64,000 bases of DNA, taken from contig JANQBS010000159.1 of NCBI GenBank assembly GCA_033085395.1, positions 1-64,000 on the forward strand, read 5' to 3'. This stretch comes from Xanthoparmelia taractica (taxonomy: Eukaryota > Ascomycota > Lecanoromycetes > Lecanorales > Parmeliaceae). A program made the translations under genes and the position numbers. The notes beneath the pieces were generated by a model that saw only the letters and a list, made by a program, of their open reading frames with translations, had not been told where the DNA came from and did not search any database. Positions 12,885 through 24,710 of the stretch are shown in pieces. The stretch's first letter is position 1, and each line of letters opens with the position of its first letter.

Positions 12885-13553
12885 TGCTAGCCGTTGACTC
12901 GATAGCTCCACCTATCATTAGTCTCACCGGGCATGATCTTCCTGCTAGTTATAGTTGTGTCGGCCCCTATAACTTTATTCTAGTTTGATGCTATCTGCGA
13001 GTATTCGACATAAGGATCCTTAGGGCTAGCTTGGCTATCTAGAGATGTTGGTAAATTTTCTATTTTCTTAGTAATCCGCTGAGTAGCAATTAGAGCTTCT
13101 TGGTCCGATAAATAAGAACTGGCTGACATATTCAAGACTTGCGTTATTGGGGGAGCCTAGAGAGTAAGGTCAGCGTCTTATACAAGAAGGCCTTGGGTAG
13201 AGGTCCGTTTATTCAACGCGTCGCAGACTGCTGGCTCCATAGAATTCTGTAATATTATAGCTAAGGTAGCAATGTCTACGTCGCTAATATTATCCTCGGG
13301 TTGTAAAACGTCAACGCCCTTATCTTTCCCCAGAAAACCCTTATAGCGCCTACACGTAAAATGTAATAAGAGGACGCTGTTGGTGAGTATCATCTTGAAC
13401 CTCGAAGAGAGCTGCTAAGTAGGTGCACAAACACATAATCGATAGAGTTATAGGACTCTGCCTGGCTCTTAGATCCGAAGCTCTTGGACCTCCGAAGTCA
13501 ATCCTCCCCATCTGATCCATAGATTTTGCTCGTAGCCTTGGACCTCCTGACAC
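12885..13553 (-). pseudogene. Broken gene of unknown family
   Basis: On the minus strand one frame runs from about 13393 to 12885 with only a few in-frame stops (two just after the piece ending LNKRTSTQGLLV, one after EYSQIASN, one at the end). The protein between them is protein-like in composition: DNISDVDIATLAIILQNSM, then MSASSYLSDQEALIATQRI, then SQASPKDPYVEYSQIAS. Each stop can be explained by CAA/CAG to TAA/TAG or TGG to TAG. A second piece upstream (13553-13350, ending QQRPLITFYV) is in another frame and would need a frameshift to join. I do not recognise the family. It lies between two apparently intact genes of the island, so the decay may come from mild RIP leaking from the neighbouring repeats. 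Confidence 0.5.
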
Positions 13554-14354
13554 GTATTCTTACGGAGTGCAAATAGCGCGTGCAAAAGAAATCCGCCAAA
13601 GGCCTGCTTTCACAGCCTCGGAAGACTTCAAGCTTGCCAGACTCGCACACGGAACACGCAAGTCGTTTTGTTGAAGGACTGATACTAAAGCTTGAGGGCA
13701 GAAGCAATATAAGAATGGAGATGCCGCACCAGGACCGGGGTGATAAGAAGTTCGAGAGGGGTAAGGCTTTATATACGGCGAACATATCCGACGTTCCACT
13801 TCCAATTGGGATTTGCGCATGCCGAGCGTAGCCGTCCACCTCGCATAAACGTTACACGAAGGTGAAAGAGGAAGGCAGTGGGAACCGATACGTATTGCCG
13901 CTCATGCTTTATCCTCTTAGATCGCCAAAAGGAAAATAGATGCTGCGGTGCGGACTTCCCAGTTGGTGGAAAGCTTGCTAAGTACTGGTTGATGACTATC
14001 TAATTCTCAGGGAGATGCCCTAAAACCACCCTATCCCTCGGACACCCTTCGGAGAGCTCCGGGGACTTCATTTGGTGAGGGGGGAAGGGGTGTTGAAACG
14101 TCTGACCTTAAGAATCGAGAAAGATCCTGAGAATGTAACTACTATCAAATGTATACTCCCTTCTAATAAATCAAACTGCCGTAAACTAGAGTTATTTGAA
14201 AGATCGTGATAGTCAAGCATCGCCGACTTGTAACGTACATAAAGGAACTCGTGTATTATGGTCAAGCTTTCTATATCCAGAGAATTCAACTTTAGCAAAA
14301 TTGAAATGGAGAAAACAGACTAAAGCGTCTTTTTCCAGGTTCCGAAAGCGAGAT
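13554..14354. other. Intergenic, overlapping short frames on both strands
   Basis: Several 60-110 codon frames overlap here on both strands (13498-13839, 13560-13820, 13580-13831, 14068-14298). None has a recognisable motif, splice structure or clear preference over its antisense, so I do not call a gene. The HET gene ends at the right border. Confidence 0.4.
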
Positions 14355-16694
14355 CTAATCCACGATCCAGTGTTGTCCTTCACCTCTCCACAAAGTCGTA
14401 GCGTATGCCGGAATACTGGCCCGAGTTTGGGCCGGCACCACAGTCCTCCTATAGAGAGGGATTTGAGGTAACCGATCAATTTCGTGACTGTGATGCGTCC
14501 GCGTTAGCGTTTCGCAATACCCATTACATATCTTTCTAGCGTATATCTCCCCGTTTTCACTTGGATATACTGCTGCCAAGATTCCTTGATTGAGCATGTC
14601 CTTTGGAATGTACGGCTTCTCATCATTGAGAATAAATGCTACCATGCCAAACTCTGGATAGAAGTATGGGGAGGACGTTGAACAGCTAGAAGGTCTGGGC
14701 GGCCTCGATGGGCTGAAACGGTACACTTTGTCTTTGTCTTTGTCTTCAAGATAGAGATAGCTTTCAAAGGATATCTCTGTTGAGATGAAAAGGAGCCCTG
14801 AAAGCGAGACCCGGAGACCTGTAGAGCAACGTACTGCCTTAGGTACGTGGTTCTCGCGGCCCACATCAAGAAGTGTGTAGCTTTGTTCGAAGCCCTCTAC
14901 GTTGGACTGTGAGCGCAAGAGTGTTCGTGGCGCCCACCGAAGTCCTTCGTCGTCGAAAGTTTCCCCTTCGTAAAAGAGGAAATCGCGCGGAACTTCAGAA
15001 GTCATTTTCCAGAAAGTTTGCATTCTTTCGGTATCTGAAGCTTCCAAGATCTTTCCCATAGAGAAGCCGAGAAGTGCTCCAAGACAAATAGGCTCATCAG
15101 AGGCAACGCTTGTTTGTCGATATCGACAAGTTGCAAAAAGAGAGGATATTTTCGTCTGTGGAGGGCAATTTTGACTATTCTGCTTGAACCCGCGGAGGGA
15201 AAGGTTCCGTGCGAGGATTGGAGGCCTCAGGGTAGTGTCCAGAACTAGATCTCTGGTATTGGTAAGACGTTGAATACCTCCGTCCAGATCATAGGCTCCA
15301 TCAGCGAATTGAAAGTATAGTACCTTTGCAAGGGCTCCTTCTTGAAACGTCCAAAGCCGGCGGTTCCAGTGTGAGGCAAATATTTGAGTGAGAATCTCTT
15401 CGTCAGACCTCTGCCTAGTATTGCTTGAGAGAAGCCAAGAATCCAGTACAAGGACAGCGTCCGCATTTTCGTAAGTCACTCGCATTTTCTCAATAGCTCG
15501 CTGCTGGGCTTTATCTTGCTTCGCTTCATCAGGAGGAACGCAAAGCGTGTCGAGCCAGAGGAAATCAAAGGCTGAAGACCCGTAAGGCAATTTCGCAACC
15601 AGACTACTCAAACGTAACAGCTGACAACGTGGAAGGGCGTTTTTTTTGGTATTCCCCAAGCCGTCAGACCAGACGTGAGAAATCGCGACGTAGGCATGAT
15701 TCTCCTTGGTAGAAACAAGCTGAACCTGGTGATGTTTACCCTCCTTATCGATAGTCCTTACGAGGGGAATAAACCCCTCCTCTAATATCTCAACTGGCTC
15801 GGCGATAAAGTCCTGGCAGTTTACACACCCGTCAATGTGTCTCGTTCGATACGAGCTGTCGTGGAGTTTTCTAGAAGAACACTCGAATTCATTGCATAAG
15901 CCATCACACCTGATAGGTACTAAGTCCTTTCCGGGACCAAACTTGAAGAGCTTTGGCGCACAGAGGGTATTTAGAGAAAGAAGACTAGAGGTGTTGAATT
16001 GTCCGAACAACACCGGCAACTCTGAAATACACCAGCCGCTGTCGTAAAGACGAGTCCATGGCAAGCTCGTCCGCGCATGTGAGAGTCCTTGAAAGGATAC
16101 TAGCGGCTTTCCATTTGGGTCCAATACATGGGATCCAATCATAGACATTAAGATTTCCGACATCAGATGTATAGACATCAAAATCCTTGAATCCATCAAC
16201 TTTGCCACTGAAAATTCATCCAGACATTGTTTGAGCGAAATCTGACGGGAAGGATCCTGCTCACGGAGTGCCGCAAGACCATCGTGCTCCTGGCTCGAAG
16301 ATTTGAGCAGCATCAAGTTTATCTCGTAGAGAATTTTGTATATTTTGCCGATGTCCTTATTATCACCATGCCTCCAGCGGCCAACGATATCCTCCAAAAG
16401 AGCGGGTAGCGATTCCGTGCTAAGGAGCTTTGCGTCGCCTCTTTGAGTGAAGTCTGGCGTAAGGACTTTCTTTTTGGACACAGTACTCAAAATCCCAAAA
16501 AACAGCCACTTTTGAAGGAAGGCTTGAAATTCACGAGGTGCGCTTTTAAAGATCTCGCACCATTCAGTTGCTGTTTTACTACCCCACTTCTTTTCTTCTG
16601 GATATGTGTCAAAGCTTTTGCCGTTGTAGTCGCTTATATCGAGAACTGGAATATCGATGCCCAAGGCACGGATAGATGGTCCTAGGTGATCCAT
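14355..16694 (-). CDS. HET-domain protein (heterokaryon-incompatibility type)
   Basis: A single uninterrupted 779-codon frame starting with ATG at 16694. The HET domain is at about residues 334-455: AYVAISHVWSDGLGN, then CQLLRL, then FLWLDTLCVPP, then a long helix with YENADAVLVLDSWL and RRLWTFQEGAL. These match the three conserved HET blocks (AISHVW..., WIDxxCIxQ-like, SRxWTxQE). A cysteine cluster just before it (residues about 263-293, CDGLC, CVNC) may bind metal. The N-terminal 250 residues and the C-terminal 300 are not recognised. HET-domain proteins trigger cell death when incompatible fungal strains fuse, and many relatives have unknown partners. No NACHT or WD repeats are fused here. 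The gene sits in a small island between RIP-degraded blocks, a location where HET genes are often fast-evolving, but its frame is intact. Confidence 0.88.
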   Translation of the reverse strand: MDHLGPSIRALGIDIPVLDISDYNGKSFDTYPEEKKWGSKTATEWCEIFKSAPREFQAFLQKWLFFGILSTVSKKKVLTPDFTQRGDAKLLSTESLPALLEDIVGRWRHGDNKDIGKIYKILYEINLMLLKSSSQEHDGLAALREQDPSRQISLKQCLDEFSVAKLMDSRILMSIHLMSEILMSMIGSHVLDPNGKPLVSFQGLSHARTSLPWTRLYDSGWCISELPVLFGQFNTSSLLSLNTLCAPKLFKFGPGKDLVPIRCDGLCNEFECSSRKLHDSSYRTRHIDGCVNCQDFIAEPVEILEEGFIPLVRTIDKEGKHHQVQLVSTKENHAYVAISHVWSDGLGNTKKNALPRCQLLRLSSLVAKLPYGSSAFDFLWLDTLCVPPDEAKQDKAQQRAIEKMRVTYENADAVLVLDSWLLSSNTRQRSDEEILTQIFASHWNRRLWTFQEGALAKVLYFQFADGAYDLDGGIQRLTNTRDLVLDTTLRPPILARNLSLRGFKQNSQNCPPQTKISSLFATCRYRQTSVASDEPICLGALLGFSMGKILEASDTERMQTFWKMTSEVPRDFLFYEGETFDDEGLRWAPRTLLRSQSNVEGFEQSYTLLDVGRENHVPKAVRCSTGLRVSLSGLLFISTEISFESYLYLEDKDKDKVYRFSPSRPPRPSSCSTSSPYFYPEFGMVAFILNDEKPYIPKDMLNQGILAAVYPSENGEIYARKICNGYCETLTRTHHSHEIDRLPQIPLYRRTVVPAQTRASIPAYATTLWRGEGQHWIVD

Positions 16695-17107
16695 TTGCGA
16701 CTAAAAGCAATAAAGCAAGGATAGCGAGTAAAAGACGATGCGAATATGTGTGTAGGCTATGAGAGGCGAGAGATGCACTTTTGTTCGGGTGTTTGGTCCT
16801 TGACTTGTTGGAGATGGTCTTAGGATGCTGAAATAATGACTGTTAAGTAGCCTGACAACCCCGCATGATAAAACAGTTTCATAGTACTACTTACCACCTG
16901 AGCGGCTCCCAATCAGATCTCATTCGCCGATAACACGAATGATACGTATAACAGTGCATGTGTGCCATGGAAACGTTTCATTGCAGTGCGGCGATTGGGG
17001 AAACTCCTTATCGAGATATAAGATGTTATCGAGTTCTGGCAAAAATCTATAAGTGAAATCATTAGCAAATATCTAAAGGCAGCCCCTGCGCATATAGCCT
17101 TATACGG
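16695..17107. other. Upstream region of the HET gene
   Basis: About 400 bases of normal composition holding the presumed promoter of the minus-strand HET gene. No clear regulatory motif stood out. AT-rich DNA with TIR elements begins at 17108. Confidence 0.5.
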
Positions 17108-17534
17108 TCTACCCGAATATACAATCTACCTGAATATGCAATCTTAGGGCTAGGGCCAATCACGAAACTTCTATAATTATTATTTTAAAGATTAATATAG
17201 ACTCTTTAAAAATTAATAAATTTAAATAATTAAAGTAGTAATTATAAAGTAATAGTAGTATATTTTAAATTTTAAATTTTCGCTTTGGTTCTAATTCTAA
17301 GTCTTAATAGAAAAAATAATAAAATCTTAAAACTTTTTATTTTATAAGATAGTATAAGAATATATTAAAAAATAATTATAAAATAAATAAAGAAAGTACT
17401 AAGAGCTTATTAAAATCTATAAATCGAAGTAATTTTAATAAAGATATATATTTAAATATTAATATACGCTTAGATTCTTATTCTAGTTCTAGTTCTAAGA
17501 TTACATATCTAGATAGATTGTATATTCGAATAGA
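17108..17534. mobile_element. Short TIR (MITE-like) element, family 1
   Basis: 427 bp with long terminal inverted repeats. The left end reads TCTACCCGAATATACAATC and continues ...AATATGCAATCTTAGGGC. The right end is the reverse complement with C-to-T type changes (TCTATTCGAATATACAATC). The inverted repeat extends about 48 bp. Flanks TACGG (17103-17107) and TACGT (17535-17539) may be a decayed 5-bp duplication. No coding capacity. The subterminal part is shared with the nested element at 42488-43510 (AATATGCACAATTAGGGC). The left arm keeps more CA/TG than the right arm. Confidence 0.75.
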
Positions 17535-17605
17535 TACGTGTATTTCACTAGAGATATAGCGATTAAAAAGTATAGTCTAAAGTAATAAGTTAGCTAGTCT
17601 ATATT

Positions 17606-17868
17606 ACGAGTCGGAAAGGTGTGATATATTTGATGATATGGAATTAGTTTTTCGAATATCATATCAAAAGATATAAGATATCCCATACTTCCATTGGGTT
17701 TTTAATAAATAAATTACGTAATATTTTTTTATATTCTAAAAATACGTAAAAAGCTTAAGCGAACGCTTATATAATTATAAAATTCTATAAATAGATTAAA
17801 AAGATATAATTTTTTAAAAAAAGTTGAAAACGACTATGTTTAACAGATACCACACCTTTCCGACCCGT
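17606..17868. mobile_element. Short TIR element, family 2
   Basis: 263 bp bounded by 22-bp inverted repeats, ACGAGTCGGAAAGGTGTGAT at 17606 and its complement ending at 17868 (CACACCTTTCCGACCCGT). The two arms differ only by transitions. The inside is AT-rich and non-coding. A similar half-terminus lies at about 9582-9600, so the family has at least one other, damaged copy in the window. Confidence 0.65.
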
Positions 17869-17899
17869 ACTTAATACGCGTGTAAAATTAGAGATTTTT

Positions 17900-20800
17900 C
17901 GCTAAAGTTATAATACTTTAATTATTATAAATAATTATTATTATCTTAATAACTTAATTATTAAGATTAAGCTAATAAAGAAAATTATATAATTAAAATA
18001 ATTTTTTAATAAATTATATTTAATTAATATATTTAAATTTTTAAATTAAAAGCGTTATAATAAATTATCGCTTAGATAATTAGTTAAGCGTAGCGCTATT
18101 AATATTAAAGACGTACTCGAAAGTAAAATCTTAAATATTTTAATTATTACTCTAATTAGCGTTAATATATTCGAATAAAGTAAAAATAATAGAATTATAA
18201 TAAATAATAGATAAGAAGACGTTTAAAAGATAAAAGTTAATTACTAAGAATTAGACGTGAGATGAATAACTACTTAAATAGCTTTATAGAATAAATAATA
18301 ATTATAATAATAATAGAAAATAGAGTGAGAAAGTTATAATAAAGTATAAGATGATATTACGATTAATCGCGTTAAATAAAAAGAAAAACGCGAAGAAGCG
18401 ATTATTTAATAAGAAAAGTAAGATTAATAAAATAATATTAATTCTTAAAGTTATAAAAAATACGTCGTATAATAATCTAAACGCGAAAATATAAGAGATA
18501 TATAAAAGCGCGTTAATCTAGACGAGACGTAATCTTTAAGAGAGTATAAAAGAGAAAATAAGAAAGAGAATAAAAAAATATTTAGTTTTTAATAAGCTAT
18601 AAAAGCGATTTATTAGAGAATAAAGTCTATTTAATAGGAAATTAAAGTTAAAGAAATTTATTTAAAAATAATAATACGCTCTTCTCGCTTTTATTCTTAT
18701 AAATCTCTAGTTAACACTTTAATAAATAAAAAGATTAAGATAATTTTTAATTAAATACATAATAAATAAGAGAGAAAATCGTTAATTAATAAAATATATA
18801 TATATTAATAAAAGCGCTAAAAAGGGTAACTTATATATAAATGATATAGATTATCGCGATAAATAAATTACGTAGTAAAGATCTATTAATATAGATAATA
18901 TTAAAAGAAATAAGAAAAAGACTAAAGCGAGATATTATATAAATAATATATATTCTTAAATTAGCGAGAGTAATTAGAAAGTCGTTTTTCGTAATAATAT
19001 ATAAATTAAGAATAAATATATTTAGAATTAGAATAATTAAATAGCGATTAAGAAGAAGATCGAGAAGAATAATATAAGATTATATCTAAGACTCGATATA
19101 ATATTAATACGCTAGATCGAGAAAGCTTATTAATTAAAAAATAAAGAAGAGAAAAAGCGCTATTTATTACTAATAATATATATCGCTAATCTTAATATAA
19201 TTAATAAATTAATAAAGAATAAAATAATTAAGAGTAATAAAATAAAGAGAATCGAATTATTTAATTAAATAATCTTCTTAATTTAATACTTTAAGTATTA
19301 GAAATATAAATATATATTTTACTTATATAAGAACTTAACTACATATATAGAATATAAATAACTATATAATATTTAGAATTATAATAAACTAGTCTTAATA
19401 GCTTCTAAGACGTACGCGATATATAAAGTAATAGATTATTCGACGTATAATAAAGATTACTCGTTTAAGATTAAGAAGAAATAGAGAATTACTAAAAAAA
19501 TAATTAATAAAGCTTCGCTTTATAATTATTTAAAAATAATAATTAAATTATTTATTATAAACGAAGAAAAATATACTCTAATAATATATAAAAAAAAGTA
19601 ATAAATTTAATACGATTATCTAGCGTAGTTACTTAGATCGATAATATATTATAGATATTATATTATCGAAGTAGATTCTCGCTAACGTTATCTTTTAAGA
19701 TTACGAGTTAATTAACTCTCGATACTATAATTAGAGAGAGCGTCGTCGCGATCGTTACTATCGTAATAGTAGAAGTAGTAAATATTAATATATAGAATAC
19801 TCTTATAAAAATTCTATAATAGAATACTCGATATTAAGAATCGTATAATATAATATTAGAGACGAGCTAAAGACGATAACGACTTTACTTATAAATTCGA
19901 TAATATAAGATATTAATATTCTAGTAATATAGAAATTATATTATATAAGATATAACGAGTTCTTATATAATTCTAGCGTTAGCGCGTTTTATCTAGCGTA
20001 TAGATCGAAAGAGAATATTAGAATATACTTCTATATTAATAAAAGACTAGATTAAAATCGATAGAAAATAAAATATCTAATTAAAAATATATATATTATA
20101 AAAATATAAGTAAAGAGCGAAAGTATAGAGAATTAATTATAAATATTTAATATTTATTATATATATAATTCTAATTTCTTTTTAACTTACGAAGATAATT
20201 CTTTATACTTATTTATTATAAAGAGATAATTTAATAAGAAAGAGAAATATATTCTTTTAAATAATATTAATCTATATTATTCGAATTAAAATAATTCAAA
20301 TAGATTTACATATTATAGAGAGACGAATAGTATAATAATTATAATAATAGATAGAAATATAAAACTAATATTATTAAGAAGTGTAATAATATAAAGTTTA
20401 AAAAGATATAAGAGCGCTATTAATCTAATATTTATTATCTTAAAAATAATAGAATTAGTTTAAAAGTGTTATATAATCTTAAAACTTTATTACGAGTTAG
20501 ATTAATTTTTCTATATCTATAGAATTTAAGCTTTATATAAAAGAAGCTTCGATAATATTTAAAAAAAAATTAGAAAATAGCGAAATTAAAAAGAATAAAG
20601 AGAAAAGCGATAAAGCTATTATATATACTCTCTCTTCGCTTATTAATAGATAAGAATTCAACTAATAATTATATAAAAAATCTATCTATTGAGATAGCGA
20701 GAATAGTAAAGATAATAATTTTATAGACGAAATTAATAGAAAGAGCGAAGTCGTTTTAAAATTACGAGTATAATAGAATTATTACGATTATCAAGTCGCT

Positions 20801-23353
20801 TACAAATAGATATAATAATAATAGAGATATAAAGAAGAATAAAGAATAAAGAATAATTATAAAAGCGAGAAATAAAGTATTAAAAAGAAAAAAAAAACGC
20901 TTTATATTAAAAAAAAAAGTTAATAAAGTCTTATAATTATCTAAAAGTATTTAAAGACTAACGAGTTAAATAAGAAACGAGAGTATTAAATCTAAATTAT
21001 TATTATAATTTTTGAAATTTTTGAAATTTAATAATAAAGTAAAGATTCTTAAAATAATATTCTTTTTATTATTATTTTAAGCGAATCTAAGAGATATTGA
21101 AGATAGAATTTACTTAGAGTCGAGAATAATAAATAGCGAACTTATTTAAAGAAAAATTCTATAAGCGATCTTTAAATCGAAATCTAATAATATTTTAAAT
21201 AGATTTTTTCGAATAATTTTAAAAGAGATAATTTTATAGTTTATATATCTCTTTTATACGTATTTAAATTTAGAATATTACTTAAAGAAATTAAAAAAGA
21301 CGAATACGACTATTTTAAGAAAATTAGAAAAAAAGAATTATATTAGCGCTAAATTATATCGTTTAATCGTCTTATTTAGTATATGAGAAAAGATCTTAGA
21401 AACGATAATAATTAGACGTCTAAGTAACTACGCTAAAGAGTATAGTCTACTTTTATCGAAATAGATAAGGGCTCGACGAAAGAGATTTATCGATATAGTA
21501 CTAAAAACTATAATAGAGATAATATATATTATCTAAGATTATAATAGAAATAACGTTATTAGTCTATTATTATTATATATAATAAAAATCTTTAATAAAG
21601 TCTCTTATTAGAGACTATTTTATAATCTTAAAAAAACGAATTTCGATTTTAATTATAAAGTAAATAGTAAGCTTTCTAAGAGATAAAGTAATATTAATTA
21701 CTTTAAAAAAGAAAATTAGTCTTATAATATTAATAAAAATTAAGATCTCTTAGAGCTTAATTATCTTATCGATATTATTTATCTTCTTTAACGCGCTATT
21801 AATAGAGTAGTATTTAGCGACTAGACTATATCTTTAGATAAAGGAATTTATAGATGATATTTATTTATTAACATATAAGAAGTTTATCGAGAGTAATTAT
21901 TAAATATTTAAAATCGCTTATAAGATCTATCTAGAGTAGGGGAGTACTTATAGAGTATTCTTTATTATATAGAAGTATAAGCTTATATATTTTACTTATA
22001 GTCTTAAGAGATTTAATATAAAGATAACTATAAATTTAAGTATAACGTTTACGAAGCTAACTAAGATAATTATAAAAGTCTTAAATCTTTATATTAATAA
22101 TAAGCTTAAATAAATATTTTATATAAAAGAGATTAAAACGAAGATAATATCTTAATATAAAGCGCTATCGATAATAATAGTCTTCACGTAAGAGACTATT
22201 CTTAATAAAGTAAAATAGATCTATAACGCGATAATTCGATCGACTATAATCTACGTAGTAGCGATATAATATACTTTTAAGAGACTTTAGAAAGTATATA
22301 AGAAGTATATAAAATAGCTAGAAATAATATAAAATAAGTATCTTTATAAGATCTTAAAGACGTTTAAAATAATTAATATTAGAATATTAAAAATCGAGTT
22401 GAGAATTATCTCGATTTAAATATTATTAGACGAAGTAATTCTTCGAGACTAGGCGATAAGAGAAACGTATTTAATATTAAAGATAGAAATATTTAAATTA
22501 GAATAAAGCTTTATAAGAGAAAGAAAAGACGAAGAAAAAAAAGAGATATAAAAAAATTTAGTAAAAGAAAAAAAGTTATAAATTCTACGTATATTATATA
22601 TAAACGATTAAACTAAGCTAATTAAATTAGATTAGAATCGAAATATAAAGAAGACTCGTAAAATAACGAAAAAATAAAAGAATAAAGAATAATATACGTT
22701 ATAAAATAATTATTAAATAAATATCTCTAAATAAATAAGAAGTATAGCTTAGCGAGATAATTTACGAATTAATAGAAAAATACTTTATAAAGAATTAATA
22801 GAAGCTAAGAGCTCTATTCTTACTTAGATAAGAATAGAGAAAATCGATCTAGCTTATTTTTTTTATATATATAGAATATTAGACTTTTACTTAGTAAACT
22901 ATATATATAAATAAAGAAAATAGAATATTAAATATATTTTATTATTCTATCTCTAGTTAATAAATAGACGATAGATTTTAATAAAAAACGCTAAAATATA
23001 AGATATACGATAAATACTATTTATTAAGAAGAGAATTAAAGTAATCGCGAAATAACTAATATAAATAAATCTTCTAGTATAATATTCTCTAATAAATAAC
23101 TAGCTATATAATTAAGACGAGAGAAATAGAAGAATAGATAACGTTAACGCGTATATCTTAGTCTATTATTAACTATTTCGTTAATTTTATTTTCGTCAAT
23201 AATCTAGTAAAGTTATAAGATAATAGAAATAAAAAGATTTAATTAGAAATTAATATAAAAGATAAGATTAAAAACGTAATATATAAATAATATTTAAAGG
23301 TATTTAATTAGTATAAGAAATACGAATATAATTATAAGATATATAATTAGATA
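17900..23353 (+). mobile_element. LINE-type retrotransposon (Tad/I-like), RIP-degraded
   Basis: A non-LTR retrotransposon on the plus strand, recognised from decayed protein similarity only. An endonuclease-like part lies around 19,900-20,350 and reverse transcriptase around 21,000-22,450 (separate entry). The 3' part is interrupted at 23353/28795 by the copia element at 23354-28794; the 5-bp duplication AGATA (23349-23353 and 28795-28799) proves the insertion, and LINE-derived DNA should continue to about 28,955. The 5' end is unknown, and 17,900 is only where recognisable TIR elements stop. Stops are dense in every frame. The block 18361-18540 has no CA or TG dinucleotide at all on my reading. 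Confidence 0.6.
21000..22450 (+). pseudogene. LINE reverse transcriptase relic
   Basis: Plus-strand frames interrupted by TAA/TAG codons still show the ordered RT blocks of Tad/I-type LINEs: a KLEKKNYISAKLYRLIVL-like block (family: KP-x-K-x-D-Y-x-x-xKAYRPIxLL), then ARRKRFIDIVL (family: GARxGRSTExAL), then NNVISLLLL and FNKVSYQRL (family: DxxxAFDNVSHxxL), and the catalytic FIDDIYLLTYKKF at 21848-21886 (family: FVDDxxLL). After it come the thumb-like ICLEWGSTY, YKLIYFT and RFNIKITI segments. The order and spacing are those of one polypeptide. Confidence 0.8.
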
Positions 23354-23487
23354 TATTGAATAACTAGGCCTAGAACGACTTGATTGAGTACTCTTTTAGG
23401 GATTAACCTAGCTAAGAACTACTGGAGAGGAAATATCTAGTGCCAAGCCCACTAGTGTGATAGGGCTGAATGCTTTTATTTTCAACA
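23354..23487 (-). repeat. Left LTR (3' LTR) of the copia element
   Basis: 134-bp repeat of 28661-28794. It starts TATTGAATAACTAGG and ends TTTTCAACA on the plus strand. It is preceded by AGATA (23349-23353). Many CA/TG sites survive, unlike the internal region. Confidence 0.93.
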
Positions 23488-24410
23488 CTCCCCCTCAATT
23501 AGATTTTATTTACTATTATTATAGTTATCACACTTAATAAGATTATATATCGACTGTGTCGGAGATTTAATTAGATGCTAGGCAACTATTAACGTTATTC
23601 TAGAAGTCTTGATAACTTTTAACGATAGATTATTAACTCTTAAGCTAGCGCGATATAGAGATATTTCAATTAACGAACTTGATTAGAATAATTATATAGG
23701 ACTTCTATCGATAAGTCTAATTATATTTCTGAACGAGTTAAATTATTAAGGCTTTTGAAGGCGAGTATATTATAGATCTTATTTTCTCTATTGCTGAGTC
23801 TCTCTTCCTAGCGAGTTATCCGCATATCTATAAGTTTAAGGAACTTATTGAACTTCTATTTAGCTAGCGACTTAGTAAGTTTATTAGTAATTATCTTATC
23901 GATTGAGACGTAATTCACATTAATTTTTCTATACTTCTAAAGCTCCCTAACGTAATAATAGATTATATTAATATGTTTTAATCGTTCACTAATTTAACGA
24001 TTCTTAATTAATGCAATAACCTCGTTATTATTTTCTTTTAATTTTATTATTGTCTCTAAGTTAATTAAGATTTAAATACTCGTCTATTAACGTATTAAAT
24101 TAATAATTTTACGATACTTAAGTTTTATAAACAAGCTAATCAGTCAAACGACCTATCTAAAGCACTCTAATAGGATTATATACTCGGCTTTCGTAATCGA
24201 AGTTGATATAGATCGCTATTTTCTATTTGTTTATAAAATTGAATTTCTTCTTAACATAAAAACTTAACTTATTATAGACCTTCGACTTTTATCTACGACG
24301 TAATCTATATTAGAGTAATTAATTAATTGCACGGACTCGTGATTATTTTCTCTATAAGTGAGTGATATATTAGAATTAGATCGTATATATCTTAACAAAG
24401 TCTTTACTCT

Positions 24411-24710
24411 CTAATTATAACGAATAGTTGAATTATTCATATATTGACTTAACTTCTCAAGTGCGAATGTAATGTCAGGACGAGTGTATATTATTATATG
24501 CATTAGTTTGCCTATAACTCTTACGTAATCCTCGCGATCGATTCGTTCTTCTTCTAAAGTAGCTGGATTAATCGCATTATAGCTATTTATAGAGATTTTC
24601 GTCTCATAATACTTATCTTTCTTTATATTTAATTCCTTTAGAACGCTTTTAATATAGATCGTTTGATTAATTCTAATAGTTCTATTTGGTCGATCTTTTT
24701 TAATTTTCAT
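24411..24710 (-). pseudogene. copia reverse transcriptase, C-terminal fragment
   Basis: An open minus-strand piece of 99 codons carries the hallmark end of copia RT: a TIRINQTIYIKSVLKEL stretch, then DYVRVIGKLMHIIIYTRPDI and TFALEKLSQYMNN (family: Y-x-x-xIGSLMYxxxxTRPDIxxAVxxLSQF). The catalytic YVDD block would lie upstream on the same strand and is not intact. Confidence 0.85.
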
